A stretch of 5,007 bases of DNA from Chlamydiia bacterium (GTDB lineage: Bacteria > Chlamydiota > Chlamydiia > Chlamydiales > Simkaniaceae). This document shows positions 1 through 4,148 of the stretch, in pieces. The stretch covers positions 1 through 5,007 of the forward strand of contig JAGROF010000235.1 of assembly GCA_020440405.1 (NCBI GenBank), read 5' to 3'. Every line of letters starts with the position of its first letter. Positions within the stretch are counted from its first letter, which is position 1. The translations under genes were made by a program, and so were the position numbers. The notes beneath the pieces were generated by a model. The model ran no database searches and was not told the DNA's origin. It was given only the letters and a program-made list of their open reading frames with translations.

Positions 1-17
1 AATTAATATTAAAAGAC

Positions 18-566
18 TTATGGTTGTCTAAAAAGGAAGCAGCCAGGAGTGTGATCAAAGATCAGCCCTGCAGCCTGCATATAGGAGTAGATGATTTTAG
101 GGCCGACAAATGTAAAGCCCTGGATTTTAAGCTCCTTAGAGATGAGGAGGCTTTCAGGTGAGAGACACCGAAACCCTTGGTAAGTGAGAGGGATTCCGTT
201 CACAAAAGACCAAATGTACGCATCAAAGGTGCCATGTGCGGCTTGAATCTTTAGGAAAGCGCGTGCATTGGTACGGATCGAAAACACTTTGAGTGTATTC
301 CGGATAATGGCTGGATTTTGCGTAATGCAGGAGAGCTCTTTGTCTGTCATAAGAGCCACCTTTTTGGGGTCAAACCCATGAAAAAGTGTGCGGTAGGCTT
401 CCCGCTTTTTTAAGATAATTTCCCAAGAGAGTCCCGCCTGCTGCCCTTCTAAACACACGAGTTCAAAGTGCATGAGATCGTCATGCACGGGAACCCCCCA
501 CTCCTCATCGTGATAGCGGGCAAGGTGAGGCTTTTCTTCTGTTGCCCAAGCGCAGCGCTTAATCAT
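18..566 (-). CDS. tag: DNA-3-methyladenine glycosylase I (Tag)
   Basis: This enzyme removes 3-methyladenine from alkylated DNA in the cytoplasm, the first step of base excision repair. The 182 residues match the usual length (E. coli Tag has 187). Visible family marks are the N-terminal RCAW, YHDEEWGVP at 18-26, the block LEGQQAGLSW at 39-48 and the C-terminal DHTPGC. The zinc-binding set of the family (Cys4, His17, His175, Cys179 in E. coli) is present as C5, H19, H172 and C176. The base-recognition residues equivalent to Tyr16, Glu38 and Trp46 are Y18, E40 and W48. The protein therefore looks complete and active. The ATG at 566-564 overlaps the birA stop in the sequence ATGA, and the only upstream Shine-Dalgarno-like bases are weak, so translation probably depends on ribosomes finishing birA. 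The TAA stop is at 20-18; any terminator lies outside the window. Confidence 0.95.
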   Translation of the reverse strand: MIKRCAWATEEKPHLARYHDEEWGVPVHDDLMHFELVCLEGQQAGLSWEIILKKREAYRTLFHGFDPKKVALMTDKELSCITQNPAIIRNTLKVFSIRTNARAFLKIQAAHGTFDAYIWSFVNGIPLTYQGFRCLSPESLLISKELKIQGFTFVGPKIIYSYMQAAGLIFDHTPGCFLFRQP

Positions 567-1297
567 TTTTTGATTTCGCCTGAGCTAATTGTTTGGATTT
601 CTCCGTTGGGGAGAAGAAGGTTGAGACGCCCATCGGGGTTGAGCGAATGGAGCGTGCCTGAGAGAAGTTCTCCATTTTGATGAAGCGTGATGGGCATTCC
701 CTTATGGGTGAGAAGGGAATCGTAACACATGTAGAAAGGCTTGAAACCTTCTCTCTTATAAAGCGTATAGTCCTCAAGGAAGAATTGATCCAAGGCTTTG
801 ACGAGTGCGTTTTTGTCATACGTTTTCCCTGTTTCCATTTGAAGAGATGTAGCAGGTTGGTCGATTGTGTCTAACAGCTCTTGAGGCATGTTGACATTGA
901 GGCCTGCCCCTAAAGCCACCCCAAACGTTTCCCCTAAATCAATGGTTTCGCAGAGAATGCCTGAGATTTTCTTTTGGTTAATGAGGATATCATTGGGCCA
1001 TTTGATTTGCGGTTTGAGTCCTTCTCTGTGGAGAAGTTTTGCAATCGAAAGGCACAGGACTTGTGTGATATTATTCACCCCCATGGGATTTTTCTCAGCC
1101 GTGAAGTAGTAAGTCAGGTAGATATTGAGTCCTTTAGGGGAGACCCACTCCCTTTTGAACCGCCCTCTTCCCTTCGATTGGGCATCTGCAGTAATTCGCG
1201 TGATGGTTTCTTGATGAAACTGTCGATGGTTTTCCTTTGCATATGTGTTGGTTGAATCAACGGAATCGAGATGGATGGTGATGAGTTTTTCTACCAT
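563..1297 (-). CDS. birA: Biotin--[acetyl-CoA-carboxylase] ligase, monofunctional
   Basis: Biotin protein ligase makes biotinyl-AMP from biotin and ATP and transfers biotin to the carrier lysine of acetyl-CoA carboxylase, in the cytoplasm. In the 244 residues I see DSTNTYA (14-20), the adenylate loop ADAQSKGRGRFKREW (37-51), KWPNDIL (99-105), KKISGILCE (109-117) with K110 at the expected catalytic lysine, and GAGLNVNMP (130-138). A small C-terminal domain follows (about 198-244, ending SSGEIKK), as in the BPL_C family. There is no N-terminal helix-turn-helix, so this is a ligase only, not a repressor like E. coli BirA. The adenylate loop departs from the common GRGRxGRxW: the second-half glycine is K48. 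The frame stays open to a TTG at 1324, but the ATG at 1297 is chosen because GGAG lies 5 bases before it and the family homology begins there. It is followed by tag with a 4-base overlap and is divergent from rodA. Confidence 0.94.
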   Translation of the reverse strand: MVEKLITIHLDSVDSTNTYAKENHRQFHQETITRITADAQSKGRGRFKREWVSPKGLNIYLTYYFTAEKNPMGVNNITQVLCLSIAKLLHREGLKPQIKWPNDILINQKKISGILCETIDLGETFGVALGAGLNVNMPQELLDTIDQPATSLQMETGKTYDKNALVKALDQFFLEDYTLYKREGFKPFYMCYDSLLTHKGMPITLHQNGELLSGTLHSLNPDGRLNLLLPNGEIQTISSGEIKK

Positions 1298-1300
1298 AAT
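1272..1300 (+). promoter_or_regulatory. Possible rodA promoter lying inside the birA 5' end
   Basis: CATAAT at 1295-1300 matches five of six bases of the sigma70-type -10 box. The hexamer 17 bases upstream (TGGATG, 1272-1277) matches TTGACA at only three positions. The start of transcription would fall near 1307, giving a leader of about 20 bases. The gap between birA and rodA is only 29 bases, so any rodA promoter must reach into birA; this is the best candidate I see, but it is weak. Confidence 0.25.
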
Positions 1301-1302
1301 AA

Positions 1303-1306
1303 CTCC
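1303..1306 (-). promoter_or_regulatory. Ribosome-binding site fixing the birA start
   Basis: On the minus strand GGAG stands 5 bases before the ATG at 1297. This favours that ATG over the upstream in-frame TTG at 1324, which would add nine residues unlike the family and begin 3 bases from the rodA start codon. Confidence 0.75.
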
Positions 1307-1326
1307 AAATATTAGAGAATACAACT

Positions 1327-2460
1327 ATGTGGAACCATCAGTACTTAAAGCGCATCGACTTTCGCACCCTTCCCATCATTGTGGCATTGATGGTGATCAG
1401 CATTCTTGTCATTGCGTCGACAACATCTGAGGTTCAAATCACGGGTGAAGACATTTTTCTGACTTCAACCGTTAAAAACCAGATCCAACGATTTGGAGTG
1501 GGAACCCTTTGCTATCTCTTTTTCGCAGGGCTCGACTACCACAAACTCCGGGAATGGGCGTGGATCCTTTACGTTGGGACAATTTTACTCCTCTTTGGTC
1601 TTTTTTTTACAGAGTCGATTCAACATGTACACCGTTGGTATCGGATTCCCTTTATTGGGGGCACGCTGCAGCCCTCTGAATATGCCAAACTTTCTCTTGT
1701 CCTGACCCTAAGTTGGTTTTTAGAAAAAAAAGGAAGGAGCGTAGGGGATTGGAGGACATTTTTTCAGGCGTCCCTGATTGTGTTTATTCCGTTTATTCTG
1801 ATTTTAAAACAGCCAGATTTAGGATCGGCAATGGTCCTGTATCCGATGACTTTGGGGATGTTTTACTTTGGAGGAATCCAACGGAAAGTCATTCGAATCA
1901 TGTCGATGATGGGGATAGGTGTTCTCATTCTGATTTCTTTAATCTTTACAGGGCTCCTGTCACATGAAGAGCTCCGTCCTGTCGCGACAAAAGTATTGAA
2001 AGAATACCAATATGAAAGATTTGATCCCGATACCTATCACCACCAGGCGGCCAAAACTGCAATAGCCCTTGGGGGATATACAGGAAGCGGATTCAAAAAA
2101 AGTGTGTTTACAGGGAGGCAGTTTCTTCCAGCTGCCCATACCGACTCTGTTTTTCCTGCTTTTGCCGAAGAATATGGAATTTTTGGGGCAATTTTCATGC
2201 TTCTCTTGTTTTTCGGATTGATTTATTATAGTTTTCAAGTAACAGCAGTGGCAAGAGACCATTTTGGGCGGGTTCTATCAGCCGGCATTGCGGTTTACTT
2301 AGCCATTCATGTGGTGATCAATATTGGGATGATGTGTGGGTTTTTGCCCATTACAGGGGTGCCCCTTGTTCTCGTAACCTACGGAGGCTCCTCAGTCACA
2401 CTGACCATGAGCGCCCTTGGAATTTTGCAGAGTATCTATACAAGAAGGTTTATGTTTTGA
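1327..2460 (+). CDS. rodA: SEDS peptidoglycan glycosyltransferase RodA
   Basis: This is an inner-membrane SEDS protein that polymerises lipid II into glycan strands with a partner class B penicillin-binding protein. Its 377 residues have about ten hydrophobic segments. Conserved blocks are KRIDFRTL near the N-terminus (8-15), HRWYRIPFIGGTLQPSEYAK (102-121), KQPDLGSAM (161-169), YQYERFDPDTYHHQ (227-240), GGYTGSG (249-255), LPAAHTDSVF with EEYG (267-284), and TYGGSSVTLTMSALGI (351-366). D273 in HTD is at the place of the catalytic aspartate (D262 in E. coli RodA). A serine follows it, where many relatives have phenylalanine. The short C-terminal tail and the KRIDFR start fit RodA better than FtsW, although the two are close. 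The ATG at 1327 has only a weak AGAG upstream. In Chlamydiae peptidoglycan is made mainly at the division plane with MreB and without FtsZ, so a division role is likely. The stop codon overlaps the next gene. Confidence 0.92.
   Translation: MWNHQYLKRIDFRTLPIIVALMVISILVIASTTSEVQITGEDIFLTSTVKNQIQRFGVGTLCYLFFAGLDYHKLREWAWILYVGTILLLFGLFFTESIQHVHRWYRIPFIGGTLQPSEYAKLSLVLTLSWFLEKKGRSVGDWRTFFQASLIVFIPFILILKQPDLGSAMVLYPMTLGMFYFGGIQRKVIRIMSMMGIGVLILISLIFTGLLSHEELRPVATKVLKEYQYERFDPDTYHHQAAKTAIALGGYTGSGFKKSVFTGRQFLPAAHTDSVFPAFAEEYGIFGAIFMLLLFFGLIYYSFQVTAVARDHFGRVLSAGIAVYLAIHVVINIGMMCGFLPITGVPLVLVTYGGSSVTLTMSALGILQSIYTRRFMF
2443..2459 (+). promoter_or_regulatory. Ribosome-binding site and TTG start coupling the next gene to rodA
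   Basis: AGAAGG at 2443-2448, inside the last codons of rodA, is followed after 8 bases by TTG at 2457-2459. The rodA stop TGA occupies 2458-2460, so start and stop overlap in TTGA. The spacing and overlap are what translational coupling looks like, and they decide the start of the downstream gene. Confidence 0.7.
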
Positions 2461-2909
2461 CGAAGCATCCATTTATTTTTAAATCGGGGTCTTGGCTGGG
2501 AGAAGGAAAGATCAATTTATCAATGATGGATGAAGAACTCGCTTTTTTTACCCGTTGGAAAGTCCCAGAAATCGATGCAAAAGGGCGGGTAGCTTCCTTG
2601 CAAGAGATTCAAATTTCAGGCCTTTCCGATGTCATGCAAAATCAGTTTGCCTTCTATGATATCACCCGTAAAGGGTTTCGTATCGAGCTCGAAAACCAAT
2701 CCCTTGGAAAAGTGGTGGGGAAAGGGATGATCAATGAGCGCCTCATCGGTTGGGAATTTCGCCTAGACCATCTGGGCTTCGAAGGGTTCGAATTTTACGA
2801 AAAAGGAGAAACTCCCGAAACCTACCTCATGCATGCGGAATACGCTACAAACGATGACTTCCGCACCGTCATTCATGGAAAAATCTGGCGTCCCGCCGAA
2901 GAATCCTAA
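2457..2909 (+). CDS. Conserved-looking unknown protein, probable beta-barrel fold, coupled to rodA
   Basis: I do not recognise this family with certainty. From the TTG at 2457 the product has 150 residues, no signal peptide and no membrane segment, so it is probably cytosolic. It begins (M)TKHPFIFKSGSWLGEGKI. The GSWLGEGKI element, then many alternating hydrophobic and charged stretches (LQEIQISGL, NQFAFYDI, FRIELENQ, IGWEFRL, TYLMHAEY, TVIHGKIW), suggest an all-beta, lipocalin or fatty-acid-binding-like (calycin) barrel. In such proteins a G-x-W motif near the N-terminus is typical. This is inference from pattern only. The frame is open upstream to an ATG at 2334, but that region is rodA coding sequence and is rejected. 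Overlap with rodA implies joint expression, so a role linked to cell wall growth or lipid handling is possible but unproven. Its TAA shares bases with the stop of the opposing gene. Confidence 0.78.
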   Translation: MTKHPFIFKSGSWLGEGKINLSMMDEELAFFTRWKVPEIDAKGRVASLQEIQISGLSDVMQNQFAFYDITRKGFRIELENQSLGKVVGKGMINERLIGWEFRLDHLGFEGFEFYEKGETPETYLMHAEYATNDDFRTVIHGKIWRPAEES

Positions 2910-3214
2910 GTACTGTTTCTTGGAGAGTTGAGTTTGACAAGCACGCGGGGTCCAATACATGTGACCTTAGAAAACTCTTGTTGGATGTGTTCCAAAGCTT
3001 TTTTTGCAGCCTCTAGGCTTTCCAGTTCTTGAGTCGAGAGTACGGCTCCATGAGGGTCAACAAGGTGGAATTCCGACAATTGTTGTTCGTCTTTTCCTTT
3101 GCAAAGGAAGGGAATGATATTGTAGGTTCCCGCAAGAGAGGTGCTTTCAACAATGGACAGCCTTAAAGACTGGTCCTTGTTCACAGTCAGTGAAATGCTT
3201 GGAAGGGTTTCCAT
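2906..3214 (-). CDS. Small unknown protein, paralog A (102 residues)
   Basis: The family is not recognised. From the ATG at 3214 the product has 102 residues, no signal peptide and no membrane segment. A beta-like N-terminal half (ISLTVNKDQSLRLSIVE) leads to HLVDPHGAVLSTQELE, then a helix rich in Ala, Lys and Glu (about 63-83) and a final strand GPRVLVKLN. The C-terminal half aligns without gaps to the gene at 3284-3541: LVDPHGAVLST pairs with VLDSQNAIVQT, IQQEFSKV with IQQMVSKV, and GPRVLVKL with GGRVILKL. I count about 15 identities in 45 positions, plus many conservative changes. The two are tandem paralogs on the same strand, 69 bases apart. The start is chosen because GGAGG lies 4 bases before it; a longer frame to 3274 lacks such a site and would run over the promoter-like block. 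The TAG stop overlaps that of the convergent gene. Confidence 0.75.
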   Translation of the reverse strand: METLPSISLTVNKDQSLRLSIVESTSLAGTYNIIPFLCKGKDEQQLSEFHLVDPHGAVLSTQELESLEAAKKALEHIQQEFSKVTCIGPRVLVKLNSPRNST

Positions 3215-3218
3215 AATT

Positions 3219-3223
3219 CCTCC
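3219..3223 (-). promoter_or_regulatory. Strong ribosome-binding site of paralog A
   Basis: On the minus strand GGAGG stands 4 bases before the ATG at 3214. Paralog B has GAGG at exactly the same 4-base spacing (3546-3549), which supports both start choices and the shared origin of the two leaders. Confidence 0.75.
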
Positions 3224-3239
3224 GTGATTTAAAAACGCC

Positions 3240-3272
3240 ACAAAAATGTTAACTTGTGGAAAAGTTTGTGTC
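3240..3272 (-). repeat. Promoter-proximal block of paralog A, copy 1 of a diverged direct repeat
   Basis: Read on the plus strand it begins ACAAAAATGTTAACT and ends GTTTGTGTC. It matches the block at 3570-3603 (ACAGAAAGATTAACT to GTTTTTGTC) at about 24 of 33 positions with one gap. Each block ends a similar distance from its start codon (26 and 29 bases). Its position suggests a promoter or regulatory site that was duplicated together with the gene. Part of it forms a dyad, CCACAA-N10-TTGTGG (3238-3259), with the palindrome GTTAAC between the arms; the other copy has lost the dyad. Confidence 0.5.
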
Positions 3273-3285
3273 AAAAAAAACTTTT
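3260..3285 (-). other. AT-rich inverted repeat at the end of paralog B
   Basis: AAAAGTTT (3260-3267) and AAACTTTT (3278-3285) are perfect inverted copies separated by 10 bases, and the second arm includes part of the paralog B stop codon. On the minus strand a run of eight T lies at 3280-3273, inside the structure rather than after a GC-rich stem. It could be a weak terminator or attenuator between the two paralogs, but the low GC makes this doubtful. Confidence 0.3.
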
Positions 3286-3541
3286 AAGATGGGCGTAACT
3301 TTAAGATGACACGCCCTCCCGTGTACTTCACTTTAGAAACCATTTGTTGAATCATAGCAATTTGTTGGCGCGCTTCCATAATCCAAATAAAGTCTCGAGT
3401 TTGAACAATGGCATTTTGAGAGTCGAGGACAAAAAGTCGAAGGGGAACAGGGGATATTTTTGGAGGGTTAGAAAGGACAATGTCATAGTAGTGGGAATTT
3501 TGGGAGCGAGTGACTTTAAGTTGTAGTGAAAGGCTTTCCAT
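3284..3541 (-). CDS. Small unknown protein, paralog B (85 residues)
   Basis: The family is not recognised. The product has 85 residues, is probably cytosolic, and has no signal peptide. The N-terminus MESLSLQLKVTRSQ resembles METLPSISLTVNKDQ of the neighbour downstream. The rest follows the same plan: a beta-like part (YYDIVLSN, LRLFVLDSQNAIVQT), a helix (about 50-68) and a final strand GGRVILKL. Compared with paralog A it is shorter mainly in the middle of the N-terminal half (about residues 20-35), and it carries NPPKISPVP there. The ATG at 3541 has GAGG 4 bases upstream. It is the first gene of this minus-strand pair and is divergent from the lipoprotein gene. Keeping two diverged copies side by side suggests related but distinct roles, perhaps as partners in a heteromer; that is inference. 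Confidence 0.75.
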   Translation of the reverse strand: MESLSLQLKVTRSQNSHYYDIVLSNPPKISPVPLRLFVLDSQNAIVQTRDFIWIMEARQQIAMIQQMVSKVKYTGGRVILKLRPS

Positions 3542-3670
3542 ACTGCCTCGATAATCTTTTAGAAAAATTACAGAAAGATTAACTCAATGAAAGGGTTTTT
3601 GTCTAGGCGTTTCATTTATTATTGATCATAATTATTATTTTATCTATTCAATGAAATAGGTAGGTTTATT
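3542..3670. promoter_or_regulatory. AT-rich divergent control region between paralog B and the lipoprotein gene
   Basis: These 129 bases must hold promoters for both directions. AATGAAA occurs at 3586-3592 and 3650-3656 (within the longer direct repeat TCAATGAAA) and once inverted as TTTCATT at 3610-3616. This gives a 7-base dyad with a 17-base loop on one side and a 33-base loop on the other. The stretch 3614-3647 is almost pure A and T, with the palindrome TGATCA in it. For the plus-strand gene, TTGATC (3622-3627) could be a -35 box, but no good -10 follows. AGGTAGG (3658-3664) is the ribosome-binding region, 6 bases before the ATG. Confidence 0.4.
3570..3603 (-). repeat. Promoter-proximal block of paralog B, copy 2 of a diverged direct repeat
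   Basis: It matches the block at 3240-3272 in front of paralog A (see that entry). On the minus strand it contains TTGAGT (3587-3582), which could be a -35 box. An AT-rich TCTAAA about 18 bases further on is a poor -10 candidate. The promoter reading is tentative; the repeat itself is visible. Confidence 0.45.
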
Positions 3671-4006
3671 ATGAAATATATTTTTTTGTTGGGACTTTTA
3701 TTTTTGGTGGGGTGTGGCGCAAGTGGGGAAGTCATGACGCGCGATAAATACGCAGAGGTGCAAGTGGGGATGAGCGCACACGATGTCGAGAAGCAGTATG
3801 GAAAGCCTTACAAAATTGTTTCTAAAGGGGGAGGACAAGAAACCTACGAATATATCGAAAAGATCACGATGGGAACGCATGTTATTGAACAGCGCCGTTA
3901 TTATATTGTGATTGAAGATGGCAAAGTGGTTGGGAAGTACATGAAGGTGTCTAATCCCCCTCCATTTGAGGCCATCTATTCTGATGATCCCTATCCCAAT
4001 TATTAG
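3671..4006 (+). CDS. Outer-membrane lipoprotein with BamE/SmpA-like domain
   Basis: The product has 111 residues. It starts with a lipoprotein signal peptide: MK, a hydrophobic stretch (3-13) and the lipobox LVGC, with lipidation expected at C15. The next residue is Gly, not Asp, which favours sorting to the outer membrane by the E. coli rule. After a short linker, VQVGMSAHDVEKQYGKPYKI (30-49) has the VxxGMsxxdVxxxyGkP pattern of the SmpA/OmlA (BamE) family. A beta part follows (QETYEYIEK, RRYYIVIEDGKVVGKYM), and a tail rich in Pro and Asp ends the protein. The length matches BamE (E. coli 113). BamE assists the BamA machine that inserts beta-barrel proteins, and a similar fold occurs in other small lipoproteins. 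The fold is therefore more certain than a BAM role. It is monocistronic by position, divergent from paralog B, and lies 139 bases before the ankyrin gene. Confidence 0.83.
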   Translation: MKYIFLLGLLFLVGCGASGEVMTRDKYAEVQVGMSAHDVEKQYGKPYKIVSKGGGQETYEYIEKITMGTHVIEQRRYYIVIEDGKVVGKYMKVSNPPPFEAIYSDDPYPNY

Positions 4007-4145
4007 TGCGTATAAAACCTGCGTGTAACCCTATTTACAACGCTGTAGCCTGGAGTGGTTGCAGAAAAAAAATTCTTGAACTATTTTTTCACTTCTTGCA
4101 ATAACTTTCTGCAAAGAAAGATAAAAACCGGAAAGAGGTGAAAAA
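4007..4145 (+). promoter_or_regulatory. Leader of the ankyrin gene with a long-armed dyad
   Basis: TTGCAGAAA (4059-4067) and TTTCTGCAA (4106-4114) are perfect 9-base inverted copies with 38 bases between. Between them lie TTGAAC (4076-4081) and AATAAC (4100-4105), a weak -35/-10 pair with an 18-base spacer; TTGCAA (4096-4101) with GATAAA (4120-4125) is an alternative. The dyad could be an operator around the promoter. I see no clear terminator after the lipoprotein gene: only a 4-base stem TACA/TGTA (4036-4047), and the A run at 4065-4072 does not follow a strong hairpin. An imperfect tandem repeat begins TGCGTATAA (4007) and TGCGTGTAA (4020). Confidence 0.35.
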
Positions 4146-4148
4146 TTG
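4135..4148 (+). promoter_or_regulatory. Ribosome-binding site and TTG start of the ankyrin gene
   Basis: GAGGTG at 4135-4140 is a good match to the 16S tail, and TTG (4146-4148) follows GAGG after 7 bases. The next in-frame candidate, ATG at 4179, has only GAGA nearby. An in-frame stop at 4122-4124 closes the frame upstream, so TTG at 4146 is the preferred start. Confidence 0.65.

Noticed and set aside
559..1255. Several open frames of 65-93 codons overlapping birA in other frames
   Set aside because: They are shadows of birA, whose product carries all ligase motifs. None has a recognisable domain.
1298..1324. Nine-residue N-terminal extension of BirA from a TTG at 1324
   Set aside because: There is no ribosome-binding site, it has no family similarity, and it would begin 3 bases from the rodA start; the ATG at 1297 has GGAG at proper spacing.
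1960..2262. Minus-strand open frame of 100 codons opposite rodA
   Set aside because: It covers the segment encoding the catalytic HTD block of RodA, and its product has no recognisable features.
2334..2456. Upstream extension of the rodA-linked unknown gene to an ATG at 2334
   Set aside because: This stretch codes for the conserved C-terminal part of RodA in another frame. The extra 41 residues look random, and a well-spaced ribosome-binding site marks the TTG at 2457.
3215..3274. Twenty-residue N-terminal extension of paralog A
   Set aside because: It covers the promoter-like block shared with paralog B and lacks a good start signal. The ATG at 3214 has GGAGG upstream and gives an N-terminus matching that of paralog B.
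4007..4058. Possible intrinsic terminator after the lipoprotein gene
   Set aside because: Only a 4-base stem is found and no T run follows a GC-rich hairpin on the plus strand.
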